This document shows positions 27,509 through 35,802 of a DNA stretch of 64,000 nt, piece by piece; position 1 is the first letter of the stretch; each line of letters opens with the position of its first letter. The notes beneath the pieces are model-generated. The model ran no database searches. It had not been told where the DNA came from and saw nothing but the letters and a program-made list of their open reading frames with translations. Made by a program: the position numbers and the translations under genes. The DNA comes from Burkholderia contaminans (GTDB taxonomy: Bacteria > Pseudomonadota > Gammaproteobacteria > Burkholderiales > Burkholderiaceae): positions 310,001 to 374,000 of the forward strand of contig NZ_CP090641.1 of assembly GCF_029633825.1 (NCBI RefSeq), written 5' to 3'.

Positions 27509-29296
27509 ATGAACGCACCCCACAAACGCGATTTCGCGACCAACGACCGCCTGCCCAGGATCGCGTTGCTCGCCGCCGCGATCGGCCTGCTCAGCACGCT
27601 GGCCGCATTCGTGCTGTTGAGCCTGATCCACCTGTTCACGAACCTGTTCTTCTACCAGCAGTTCTCGTTCGCCGACCGCTCGCCGGCGAACCACACGCTG
27701 GGCGCATGGGTGATCGTCGTGCCGGTGATCGGCGGGCTGGTCGTGGGGTTGATGGCGCGCTTCGGTTCGGAAAAGATCCGCGGCCACGGCATTCCCGAAG
27801 CGATCGAGGCGATCCTGTTCGGCAAGAGCCGCATGTCGCCGAAGGTCGCGATCCTCAAGCCGCTGTCGTCCGGCGTCGTGATCGGCAGCGGCGGCCCGTT
27901 CGGCGCCGAAGGCCCGATCATCATGACGGGCGGCGCGCTCGGCTCGCTGATCGCGCAGTGCGTGCACGTCACCGCCGCCGAGCGCAAGACGCTGCTCGTC
28001 GCCGGCGCGGCCGCCGGCATGACGGCCGTGTTCGGCACGCCGGTCGCCGCCGTGCTGCTCGCGGTCGAACTGCTGCTGTTCGAATGGCGTCCGCGCAGTT
28101 TCCTGCCGGTCGCGCTCGCCTGCGCGGTGGCCGGTTTCGCCCGCGCCGTGTTCTTCGGCGTCGATCCGCTGTTTCCGCTGACCACCGCCGCGCCGACACC
28201 CGTCGCGCTGCTGTCATGCATCGTCGCGGGCCTGCTGGCGGGCATGCTCGCATGCGGCCTGTCGGCGGCGCTGTATCGTGTGGAGGACACCTTCGCAAAA
28301 CTGCCGGTGCACTGGATGTGGTGGCCCGCGCTCGGCGCGATCGTGATCGGCATCGGCGGCTGGCTCGAGCCGCGCGCGCTCGGCGTCGGCTACGACGTGA
28401 TCGGCGACCTGTTGCATCAGCACATCGCATTGAAGATCGCGCTCGCGCTGCTGCTCGTGAAGGCCATGATGTGGGTGATCGCGCTCGGCTCGGGCACGTC
28501 GGGCGGCGTGCTGGCGCCGCTGCTGATGCTCGGCGCCGGCCTCGGCACCGTGCTGTCGCCGATGCTGCCGGGCGGCGATCCGGCGCTGTGGCCGCTCGTA
28601 TGCATGGCCGCGACGCTCGGGGCGACGCTCGGTGCCCCGCTGACCGCAATCGTGTTCGCGTTCGGCCTCACGCACGACACGAATGCACTGCTGCCGCTGC
28701 TCGCGGCGACGCTCGTCGCGCACGGCTTCGCGACCATCGTGATGAAGCGCTCGATCATGACGGAAAAGATCGCGCGCCGCGGTTATCACATCTATCGCGA
28801 ATACGGCGTCGATCCGCTCGAGCGGCACGACATCGGCGAAGTGATGACGTCGGCCGACCTGCTCGTCGCGATCGACGGCGCAGCGACGCTCGATATCGTC
28901 GAGTCGCAGTACTTCGGCGCGAAGCAGACGCACCGTGCGTACCCGGTCGTGCAGAATGGCCGCCTGCTCGGTCTCGTCGATCGCGCGACGCTCGATGCGC
29001 AGCGCGCTCAGGCCGCGGCCGACACGCCGATCGCGGCCGCATTCGCCAACCATGCGCCTGCGGTCGCGCAGGCGCACGAAACGTGCCGCGTCGTCGCGTC
29101 GCGACTCGCGATGCTCGGCCTCGAACGCCTGCCCGTCGTCGCCGACGAGCAATCGATGCGTCTCACGGGCATCGTGTCACGCAGCGACCTGATCAAACCC
29201 GCACTCCAGCACTTCGACGACGAACAGAAGCGCGAACGCTTCCGCCCGATCGTCCCGGCCAACCTGCGCGACATCGGCACGCGCAAGGCCGGCTGA
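27509..29296 (+). CDS. CLC chloride channel/antiporter with CBS pair
   Basis: A 595-residue membrane protein of the CLC family. The selectivity segments are GHGIPEAIEAI, GSGGPFGAEGP (retaining the gating Glu of the G-x-E-G-P motif) and GSGTSGGVLAPLLMLG. The usual Ser of GSGIP is His here; I recall GHG-IP/VP as a common bacterial variant, so ion choice is uncertain. Two cytosolic CBS domains occupy about residues 445-575 (IGEVMTSADLLVAIDGAATLD; ERLPVVADEQSMRLTGIVSRSDL). It is cotranscribed with marR. Roles in acid resistance or anion export are typical for bacterial CLCs. Confidence 0.9.
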   Translation: MNAPHKRDFATNDRLPRIALLAAAIGLLSTLAAFVLLSLIHLFTNLFFYQQFSFADRSPANHTLGAWVIVVPVIGGLVVGLMARFGSEKIRGHGIPEAIEAILFGKSRMSPKVAILKPLSSGVVIGSGGPFGAEGPIIMTGGALGSLIAQCVHVTAAERKTLLVAGAAAGMTAVFGTPVAAVLLAVELLLFEWRPRSFLPVALACAVAGFARAVFFGVDPLFPLTTAAPTPVALLSCIVAGLLAGMLACGLSAALYRVEDTFAKLPVHWMWWPALGAIVIGIGGWLEPRALGVGYDVIGDLLHQHIALKIALALLLVKAMMWVIALGSGTSGGVLAPLLMLGAGLGTVLSPMLPGGDPALWPLVCMAATLGATLGAPLTAIVFAFGLTHDTNALLPLLAATLVAHGFATIVMKRSIMTEKIARRGYHIYREYGVDPLERHDIGEVMTSADLLVAIDGAATLDIVESQYFGAKQTHRAYPVVQNGRLLGLVDRATLDAQRAQAAADTPIAAAFANHAPAVAQAHETCRVVASRLAMLGLERLPVVADEQSMRLTGIVSRSDLIKPALQHFDDEQKRERFRPIVPANLRDIGTRKAG

Positions 29297-29783
29297 CTCA
29301 CCTGGCGGCGCGGCACTCTCACCGCGCACGACCCGCTCGCGTCACCTTCCGCCCGATGCGGCACGCCCCTCGTGTGCCGCATCGCATTCCGTCGCTTCCC
29401 GTGTTTAAAGTTGGTTAACAATCAGACGGGCGAAAGTTTGTCATCATGGTACTCATGCGACGGGGCCAACAAACAATCCAGCCATTCCACTTCGCAATCA
29501 AATAAAGAGTCACGGCACGGCATGCAGACGCATGCCGCTCGCCGCGACCGTCACGTCACCACACGACCGGGCAGCGCGCCGACCACGCAGCGCATGACGT
29601 CGTGCCGCACACGATACATGCCGCGCCGCAGCAAAGTGCACAGCATCGCAACCGCCCATTTGGCAAGCGCGTTAACAACTTGTTTCGGAATAGCCGGAAC
29701 CGTGCTCTGCCAATGCAATCTCACTTGTACGCAGTCCTGTGCTGCGCATCCCACTCAATCAATCACGACTCGAGGGAGATAAC
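29297..29783. other. Intergenic region with a hairpin, no gene seen
   Basis: About 490 bases. An AT-rich patch (GTTTAAAGTTGGTTAACA near 29402) may hold a promoter for the small periplasmic protein gene. CGGCATGC-AGAC-GCATGCCG forms a perfect hairpin near 29518-29537. Translations in all frames look non-coding. Confidence 0.4.
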
Positions 29784-30119
29784 GTGAACGCGAAATACTT
29801 ACCGCTCATCGCATTGACCGTGGCATTTTCTGCTCATGCAGCCGATTCTGCCCTGCAGAACGTGGGACAAAGCCAGAAACCCGCCGACGAGGTCGCGCAG
29901 TGCATCGCGAAGACCTGGGCCGACAAGTCGCAGCAACAAGTGACGTCGCAGTATGAACTCGCGAACGGCCTCGCGATGGCCGTCTATGCGCCGGGCCAGC
30001 AGCCGCCGAACGGCGCTGCCGCCGTCGTGCGCCCGGCCAACGCCGCGAATGCGAAAACCTGGGTCGGTTTCCGCGGCGGCGATGCATCGTCGGCCGGCGA
30101 CATCAACGCCTGCCTGTAA
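29784..30119 (+). CDS. Small exported protein, unknown
   Basis: A 111-residue precursor. The GTG at 29784 is chosen because GAGGGAGATAAC lies upstream. The signal peptide is NAKYLPLIALTVAFSAHAADS with cleavage after AHA. The mature part has two Cys (VAQCIAKTWADK and the terminal NACL) that could form a disulfide, with TSQYELANGLAMAVYAPG and KTWVGFRGGDASSAGD between. This looks like a conserved Burkholderia periplasmic protein of unknown function. A clear terminator follows. Confidence 0.7.
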   Translation: MNAKYLPLIALTVAFSAHAADSALQNVGQSQKPADEVAQCIAKTWADKSQQQVTSQYELANGLAMAVYAPGQQPPNGAAAVVRPANAANAKTWVGFRGGDASSAGDINACL

Positions 30120-30164
30120 CGAGAACAGGCGCTCCGGATGGCCATGGCGCCATCCGCTTGCTAC

Positions 30165-30192
30165 AAGCCCCGCTTCGGCGGGGCTTTTCTTT
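30165..30192 (+). terminator. Rho-independent terminator
   Basis: AAGCCCCGC-TTCG-GCGGGGCTT followed by TTCTTTTTCT. It is a textbook stem, tetraloop and T tract 45 bases past the small exported protein, and may also serve the convergent ppnP gene. Confidence 0.9.
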
Positions 30193-30209
30193 TTCTGCGC
30201 GGCTGCGTG

Positions 30210-30530
30210 TTACAGGTAGCTGCAGACGTAATCGAGCGTCTCGAGCACTTCGATGTCGAAGCGGCTCTTGCCCGGCACCGAGAACGATTCGCCGGCGCCG
30301 TAGGTCTGCCATTCGCTGCTGCCGTCGAGCTTCACGCGGCACTTGCCGGCCTGCACTTCCATCAATTCGGGGGCGTCCGTGCCGAAGTTGAGCGCGCACG
30401 GCAGGATCACGCCGAGCGTCTTGCGCGTGCCGTCCGGGAAGAGCACGGTATGCGACACGCACTTGCCGTCGAAATAGACGTTCGCGCGCTTGACGACCGA
30501 TACGTTGTCGAATTGGGTTGCACTGGTCAT
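30210..30530 (-). CDS. ppnP: Pyrimidine/purine nucleoside phosphorylase
   Basis: A 106-residue cupin-fold enzyme of the PpnP (YaiE, DUF1255) family that phosphorolyses several nucleosides to base and ribose-1-phosphate. ATG 30530 is chosen; earlier codons are non-coding-like. [43 protein letters not shown] and [13 protein letters not shown] match the family closely, and the length is right. Confidence 0.9.
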
Positions 30531-30739
30531 GAAATGCCTCTGATTGCTGGATGCCGGATGGCGATGTTGTTGGAGGCCGGCCGGAGCGGCGGGCCGGCCG
30601 CTATGATACCGGCTCGCGCGGCATGTGCCGGAATGGCGGGCCCGCCGCGCAAGCCGCGTGCCCGTTACACCATGGCAACGCCTCACGGATAATCGTCAGG
30701 ATGACGATGCATTTAGGATCGTCAACCGCGGGCGCCGGT

Positions 30740-31642
30740 TCACCGCAGCCCCTTGCGCCGCGCGGAATCACGCAGGCAGTCGAGCAGCATCGCCGCCGCC
30801 GGGGTCAGCGGGCTGTCGCGGCGCGTGATGACCTGCACCGAGACGCCCGGCAGGCGCTCGCGGATCGGCAGCACCGCGAGCTGGTCGCGCGCCCACTCGG
30901 CCTGCAGCAATTGCTCGGGCATCGACGCGATCAGGTCGCATTCCATCATCAAGCTGCGCGCGAGCCCGAAGCTCGGGCATTCGACGACGCGCGCCGGCAC
31001 CGGCAGCCCGTAGGCGACGAACGAATTGAACAGCACCTGCGTCGAGCTTTCCGGCGACGGGTTCATCAGCCAGTCGGCCTCGACGAGCTCGGCGAGCGAC
31101 GTGGCCGACGCGAGCGGATGCCCCTTGCGGGCGACGATCAGCGACCGGCTGGCATAGAGCTCAGCGTGATCGAATTCGGCGGCCAGCAGTTCGGGCACGA
31201 CGACGGCCACCGCGAAGTCGAGCGAGCCATCATGCAGGCGCGGCAGCGCGACGCCCGGAAACCCTTCGATCAGGTTGACGCGCGCCACCGGGAAGCGGCG
31301 CCGGAATGCGCGAAACGCGTCGGGCAGGATCGTCACCGCGGCGGCTGGCGTGATCGCCGCCGCGACGGAGCCCGTCATCGCGCCCTGCGCCTGCTCGATG
31401 TCGTCGCGGGCGCGCTGCATTTCGGCGACGATCAGCCGCGCGCGCACCTGCAATTGCTGGCCGAACGCGGTGAGCTGCACGCCGCGCGCGGTGCGCACGA
31501 CGAGCGACACGCCGAGTGCGATCTCCAGTTCCTTGACCGCCTTCGTCAGCGCCGCCGGCGACACGTTCAGGCGCCGCGCGGCCGCGCGAATGCTGCCCTC
31601 TTCCGCGACGGTGACGAACGCTTTCAACTGATGGTATTTCAT
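30740..31642 (-). CDS. LysR family transcriptional regulator
   Basis: A 300-residue LysR regulator: MKYHQLKAFVTVAEEGSIRAAA, then RLNVSPAALTKAVKELEIALG as recognition helix and TARGVQLTAFGQQL. The effector domain shows GSLDFAVAVVVPELL and PLASATSLAELVEADWLM. Divergent from the amidohydrolase gene with about 180 bases between, so it likely controls the amidohydrolase / MFS operon. Confidence 0.9.
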   Translation of the reverse strand: MKYHQLKAFVTVAEEGSIRAAARRLNVSPAALTKAVKELEIALGVSLVVRTARGVQLTAFGQQLQVRARLIVAEMQRARDDIEQAQGAMTGSVAAAITPAAAVTILPDAFRAFRRRFPVARVNLIEGFPGVALPRLHDGSLDFAVAVVVPELLAAEFDHAELYASRSLIVARKGHPLASATSLAELVEADWLMNPSPESSTQVLFNSFVAYGLPVPARVVECPSFGLARSLMMECDLIASMPEQLLQAEWARDQLAVLPIRERLPGVSVQVITRRDSPLTPAAAMLLDCLRDSARRKGLR

Positions 31643-31824
31643 GGCGGCAACGCGTGACCCGTGGAAACCCTGTGCTGCGCGGCAGACGCCGGCTCAGGGT
31701 ATTCCCGAGCGGCAACCGGTGGTGAGCACCAAAGCAATTTATCAGCTTCTGGTGCACAAAAGAAATTTATATGCTTGCTCGTCACAGGTGCGTCAAACGC
31801 CCCACCTGCCCCACAGGAGAGACC

Positions 31825-33009
31825 ATGCTGCAAGCCGTGAACCCCGTCATCCCCGGTATCGCCGCGATCGCACCCGAGCTGGTCGAGGTGCGCCGCCGCA
31901 TCCACGCTCACCCCGAACTCGCGTTCGAGGAAACGCTCACGAGCGATCTCGTCGCCGAACTGCTCACCGGCTGGGGTTATGACGTGCATCGCGGCATCGG
32001 CAAGACGGGAGTGGTCGGCGTGCTGCGCGAAGGGCAAGGCACGCGCACCGTCGGGCTGCGCGCCGACATGGATGCACTGCCGCTCGCGGAAACCACGGGC
32101 CTGCCGTACGCCAGCCGCCACGCGAACAAGATGCACGCATGCGGCCACGACGGCCACACCGCGATGCTGCTGTGCGCGGCGCGCCACCTCGCGGCCACGC
32201 GCCAGTTCTCCGGCACGCTGAACCTGATCTTCCAGCCGGCCGAGGAAAACTTCGGCGGCGCGAAGGCGATGATGGACGACGGCCTGTTCGACCGCTTCCC
32301 GTGCGACGCGATCTTCGCGATCCACAACATGCCGGGCCGCGCGGCCGGCGACATGGCCTTCCGCACCGGCGCCGCGATGGCGTCGGCCGACCGCGTGACG
32401 ATCACGCTGCGCGGCGTCGGCGGCCACGGCGCGATGCCGCATTTCGCGCGCGATCCGATGTCGGCCGCGGGCAGCATCATGGTCGCGCTGCAGACGATCG
32501 TCGCACGTGAGGTCGATGCGCAGCATGCGGCCGTGATCACGGTCGGCAGCGTGCAGGCCGGCGAGACGTTCAACATCATTCCCGAAACCGTCACGATGAA
32601 GCTGTCGGTACGCGCGCTGAACGCCGACGTGCGCGCGCTGCTCGCGCGCCGCATCGAAGCGCTCGCGAAAGGCCAGGCGGAAAGCTTCGGCGTCACGGCG
32701 GAAGTCGACTACGACTACGGCTACCCGGTGCTCGTCAATCACGCGGAGCCGACCGCGTTCGCAGCCGACATCGCGCGCCGGATGCTCGGCGCCGAACGCG
32801 TCGAAACCGACACCGCGCCGTTGATGGGCAGCGAGGATTTCGCGTTCATGCTCGAAGCGCGCCCCGGCTGCTATGCGTTCATCGGCAACGGGATCGGCAG
32901 CAAGGGCGGCTGCATGGTGCACAACCCCGGCTACGACTTCAACGATGACATCCTCGCGATCGGCGCGAGCTACTGGGTTCGCATCGCCGAAGCCTGGCTC
33001 GCGGCCTGA
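31825..33009 (+). CDS. M20 family amidohydrolase (hippurate hydrolase-like)
   Basis: A 394-residue zinc-dependent amidase of the M20D group that cleaves N-acyl amino acids. ATG 31825 follows ACAGGAGAGACC. Metal ligands are visible: Cys and His in HACGHDGHTAMLL, Glu in IFQPAEENFGG, His in FAIHNMPG and Glu/Asp in MGSEDFAFML. The dimerisation domain includes LRGVGGHGAMPHFARDP. Substrates could be hippurate, indole-acetyl or acetyl amino acids. It is followed 44 bases later by an MFS carrier, likely its uptake system. Confidence 0.9.
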   Translation: MLQAVNPVIPGIAAIAPELVEVRRRIHAHPELAFEETLTSDLVAELLTGWGYDVHRGIGKTGVVGVLREGQGTRTVGLRADMDALPLAETTGLPYASRHANKMHACGHDGHTAMLLCAARHLAATRQFSGTLNLIFQPAEENFGGAKAMMDDGLFDRFPCDAIFAIHNMPGRAAGDMAFRTGAAMASADRVTITLRGVGGHGAMPHFARDPMSAAGSIMVALQTIVAREVDAQHAAVITVGSVQAGETFNIIPETVTMKLSVRALNADVRALLARRIEALAKGQAESFGVTAEVDYDYGYPVLVNHAEPTAFAADIARRMLGAERVETDTAPLMGSEDFAFMLEARPGCYAFIGNGIGSKGGCMVHNPGYDFNDDILAIGASYWVRIAEAWLAA

Positions 33010-33053
33010 CGCCCCTTCACCCCATCGTTTCGCGCCCAACCGGGGAGCCCCAC

Positions 33054-34373
33054 ATGGAAACGTCCGCCCTTTCGTTCGCCAGCACGCCGGTCGATGCCCG
33101 CGCCGCCGCGAAGAAACGCCGGCTGATCGCGGCCGCCGCCGTCGGCAACGCGCTCGAGTTCTACGACTTCACGGTCTACAGCTTCTTCGCGATCCTGATC
33201 GGCAAGCTGTTCTTTCCCGTGCATTCGTCGTTCGGGCAATTGATGCTCGCGGTCGCGAGCTTCGGCGTCGGCTTCGTCACGCGCCCGCTCGGCGGGCTCG
33301 TGATCGGCATGTATGCCGACCGTGCCGGCCGCAAGAAGGCGATGATCCTCACGCTGCTGCTGATGGCGCTCGGCACCGCGACGATCGCGGTCGCGCCCAC
33401 CTTCGCGCAGATCGGGCTCGCCGCACCGCTGCTGCTCGTGCTCGCGCGCCTGCTGCAGGGGTTCGCGTCGGGCGGCGAAGTCGGCGCGTCGACGACGCTG
33501 CTGCTCGAGCAGGCGCCGCAGCATCGTCGCGGCTTCTACGCATCGTTCCAGTTCTCGAGCCAGGGGCTCGCCGCGCTCGCCGGTGCGCTGACCGGCGTCG
33601 CGCTGACGTCGACGCTGAATGCCGCGCAACTCGAAAGCTGGGGCTGGCGCGTGCCGTTCATCATCGGCACGCTGTTCGTGCCGCTCGGCTACTGGCTGCG
33701 CCGCACCGTCGAGGAAGTGCCGGCCGCCGCGCCTGCCGCCGCGCGCGACGAGCCGGTTGCATCGCTGCCGCTCGCCGACGTGCTGCGCCATCACGGCAAG
33801 GCCGTATTCGCAGGCCTCGGCGTGACGATCGGCGGCACGTCGATCCACTACATCATCGTGTTCTACATGGCGATCTACGGCGTGCAGGTGCTGCACCTGC
33901 CGACCTGGCTGTCGATGACGGCCGGCTGCGTCGCGGGTGCAATCCTGATGCTCGTGACGCCGATCGGCGGCCACCTGTCCGACGTCTACGGGCGCAACCG
34001 GATCGTCTGGTGGACGCGTATCGTGCTGATGGCTGCGATCTATCCGGCGTTCGTCGCGCTGAACCGCTGGCCCGGCGCCGCATCGCTGCTGTCGATCATC
34101 GCCGCGCTGTCGATCGTGCATGCGATCAACATCGGTGCGACGGGCGCGATGCTCGGCGAACTGTTCCCGCGTGCGGTGCGCGCGACCGGCGGCGCGCTCG
34201 TGTACAGCATCGGCGTCGCGATCTTCGGCGGCTTCGCTCAATTCTTCGTCACGTGGCTGATCGCGGCGACCGGCAATCCGAACGCACCTGCGTGGTACGC
34301 GATCGGCTGCGGTGCGATGACGCTGCTTGCCGTGCGCTGCATGGATGAAAAGGCCGGGAAGGCACTTGACTGA
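33054..34373 (+). CDS. MFS transporter, metabolite:proton symporter family
   Basis: A 439-residue 12-helix carrier. AVGNALEFYDFTVYSFFAILIG in helix 1 and RPLGGLVIGMYADRAGRKKAM in the 2-3 loop are the signature of the MHS family (ProP, KgtP, CitA). LLQGFASGGEVGASTTLLLE and LSDVYGRNRIVWW support it. It likely imports the N-acyl amino acid or carboxylate used by the amidohydrolase upstream. Confidence 0.9.
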   Translation: METSALSFASTPVDARAAAKKRRLIAAAAVGNALEFYDFTVYSFFAILIGKLFFPVHSSFGQLMLAVASFGVGFVTRPLGGLVIGMYADRAGRKKAMILTLLLMALGTATIAVAPTFAQIGLAAPLLLVLARLLQGFASGGEVGASTTLLLEQAPQHRRGFYASFQFSSQGLAALAGALTGVALTSTLNAAQLESWGWRVPFIIGTLFVPLGYWLRRTVEEVPAAAPAAARDEPVASLPLADVLRHHGKAVFAGLGVTIGGTSIHYIIVFYMAIYGVQVLHLPTWLSMTAGCVAGAILMLVTPIGGHLSDVYGRNRIVWWTRIVLMAAIYPAFVALNRWPGAASLLSIIAALSIVHAINIGATGAMLGELFPRAVRATGGALVYSIGVAIFGGFAQFFVTWLIAATGNPNAPAWYAIGCGAMTLLAVRCMDEKAGKALD

Positions 34374-34398
34374 CCGGTGGCCGATGCGCGATGCGCGA

Positions 34399-34428
34399 TT
34401 GACGTGGTGCGCGCGCATCGTGCATGAT
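34399..34428 (+). promoter_or_regulatory. Promoter for threonine-leader transcript
   Basis: TTGACG (34399-34404) and CATGAT (34423-34428) lie 18 bases apart. Transcription would begin near 34435, at or next to the ATG of the leader peptide, so the leader could be translated from a leaderless or nearly leaderless mRNA. Confidence 0.4.
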
Positions 34429-34434
34429 CGCTCC

Positions 34435-34521
34435 ATGCGCCACATCACGACCACCACCTCGACCACGACGCGCACGACCGCCTTCGGCGGGCTCGTGCGG
34501 CGAGTGCGCGCAAGGTCGTAG
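34435..34521 (+). CDS. Threonine-rich leader peptide (28 residues)
   Basis: A short ORF that reads MRHITTTTSTTTRTT and continues AFGGLVRRVRARS. Nine of residues 5-15 are Thr, encoded by ACC and ACG. The shape recalls the E. coli ThrL leader (which starts MKRISTTITTT). No strong ribosome-binding site precedes it. It lies between the MFS gene and an isochorismatase-family gene, ahead of hairpins that can form exclusive structures, as in ribosome-stalling attenuation. It would sense charged threonine tRNA. Confidence 0.6.
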   Translation: MRHITTTTSTTTRTTAFGGLVRRVRARS

Positions 34522-34571
34522 CGCCATCCCTCACAGGCCCCGCCGGTTCCGGACGGGGTCTTGTCGTTTCT
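34478..34571 (+). promoter_or_regulatory. Attenuator-like alternative hairpins
   Basis: Segment 1:2 is CCGCC-TTC-GGCGG (34478-34490), inside the end of the leader ORF. Segment 3:4 is GGCCCCG pairing with CGGGGTC (34536-34560) with an inner CCG stem and GTTC loop, followed by TTGTCGTTTCT, a terminator. GGCGGG (34486-34491) can instead pair with CCCGCC (34539-34544), which would break both. This is the 1:2, 2:3, 3:4 layout of a classic attenuator. A ribosome paused on the Thr codons near 34447-34479 would free segment 2. Confidence 0.5.
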
Positions 34572-34602
34572 CCGTCCGTACCGGTCACTCAGGAGAAACG
34601 CA

Positions 34603-35145
34603 ATGTCCGAAGTCTCTTCCCCGAAACGCGCACTGCTCGTCGTCGACATGCAGGTCGGCCTGTTTCACGGCCCCGAGCGTCCGTACGACGGCGAACGCGT
34701 GCTCGCGAACATCAACCGGTTGATCGGTCGCGCGCATGAAGCCCGTGCGCCGGTGTTCGCCGTGCGTCACACCGGGCCGGCCGGTTCACCGATCGCACCC
34801 GGAACGCCGCTGACCGCGCTGGTGCCGGCACTCGCGATCGATACGGCGCGCGACACCGTGTTCGACAAGACGCGGCCGAGCTGCTTCGCGGGTACGCGGC
34901 TCGCCGAATGGTTGCGCGAAGCCAGCATCGGCGAGATCGTCATCGCGGGAATGAAGACCCAGTACTGCGTCGACACGGCCTGCCGTGCGGCCGCCGATCA
35001 CGGCTTTCGCGCGGTGCTCGTGACCGACGCGCACACCTGCATGGACACGCCGGAACTGCCGGCCGAGAGGATCGTCGCGCATCACAACGCGACGCTTGGC
35101 GGCCCGTTCGCGACGCTGACGACGACCGACGCGTGCGTGTTCTGA
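34603..35145 (+). CDS. Isochorismatase-family cysteine hydrolase
   Basis: A 180-residue hydrolase. ATG 34603 follows CAGGAGAAACGC. The catalytic triad of the family is visible: Asp in ALLVVDMQVGLF, Lys in VFDKTRPSCFAGT and Cys in IAGMKTQYCVDTACRAA. Members hydrolyse isochorismate, nicotinamide or other amides and carbamoyl compounds; the substrate here is unknown. It stands downstream of the threonine leader, which is unexpected for this family and could hint at a link to threonine metabolism. A decayed second copy follows. Confidence 0.85.
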   Translation: MSEVSSPKRALLVVDMQVGLFHGPERPYDGERVLANINRLIGRAHEARAPVFAVRHTGPAGSPIAPGTPLTALVPALAIDTARDTVFDKTRPSCFAGTRLAEWLREASIGEIVIAGMKTQYCVDTACRAAADHGFRAVLVTDAHTCMDTPELPAERIVAHHNATLGGPFATLTTTDACVF

Positions 35146-35189
35146 CGCACGACGCGCCGATCGGATTGGGGCGCGCGAGAGAGCGCGTT

Positions 35190-35262
35190 GCGATAACGTC
35201 AGCACTGAGCATGCACATCATCGCGTGCCCCGACGGAGCGTGCGACGCATCGCTGCCGCCGA
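35190..35262 (-). pseudogene. Porin gene fragment
   Basis: Read on the minus strand this gives GGSDASHAPSGHAMMCML, close to GGDASHDPSGHAMMYVL of the intact porin at 45758-46864. By hand, about 42 of 46 bases match positions 45947-45992. Only this short piece remains, so it is a relic of a second porin gene or of recombination with one. Confidence 0.65.
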
Positions 35263-35302
35263 GATGCTCGACGTCTCTCAGCAATACGCCTCATTGGCTC
35301 CA

Positions 35303-35500
35303 CCGGTTCCAGACGGGGTCTTTCCGCGTCTCCGTCCATACCGATCACTCTCGAGAACGCGATGGCCGATCCGCTATCTTCAACACGCACTGCCCATCAG
35401 CGACACGCATGCCGGGATGCTTTACGGCCTCGAACGTCCATACGAAGAGAAACGCGTGCTCGCCAACATCACCCTGCCGATCCCGTCCCGCGTCGGCGGC
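35303..35500 (+). pseudogene. Decayed copy of the isochorismatase-family gene and its 5' region
   Basis: This segment aligns to 34543-34740 with an offset of about 760 bases. CCGGTTCC-GACGGGGTCTT, TCTCCGTCC-TACCG-TCACTC, the start codon region (ATG at 35362), GGCCTCGAACGTCCATACGA and AACGCGTGCTCGCCAACATCA all have counterparts in the intact copy. Indels destroy the frame and the 3' two thirds are missing. The attenuator terminator stem is weakened by substitutions. Confidence 0.75.
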
Positions 35501-35802
35501 TACCGCCTCGACTTTATCTCGACGAGCCGCATCTTGAATTTCACAGTGCGAAACATATTCACGCCGAGATTGAAGGAACGACGGCTGACGCCAAAATCCG
35601 TCAATATCGGTTACTGAATATCAATCGCATGCGAATGTAAGCGGCTTTTTCCCGCCGTCGTGCAGTTACCGTAATCGCATCGGACTCATATTTTGGCGTC
35701 GGACTATCGGGCTGCGAGAACTCGGAGAATGAAGATTCGACTACGATGACCGTTGGATAATACGACGCACGTCGTGACCTGCAGGGCCTCACGACGTTGA
35801 AT

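Larger units (their letters stand above)
35146..35802. other. Relic-rich region between hydrolase and tssF
   Basis: No intact gene. It contains the porin fragment (35190-35262) and the decayed hydrolase copy (35303-35500). After these, the frame starting near 35362 shows LYLDEPHLEFHSAKHIHAEI to about 35640, which looks protein-like but which I cannot assign. GC falls toward 35700. Confidence 0.5.

Noticed and set aside
27706..29418. Long plus-strand ORF overlapping the CLC gene in another frame
   Set aside because: It is an Arg-rich shadow; the CLC frame has clear family motifs.
34603..35145. Nicotinamidase (PncA) as the specific call
   Set aside because: The Asp-Lys-Cys triad is shared by the whole family, and I could not see the nicotinamidase metal-site histidine pattern with confidence.
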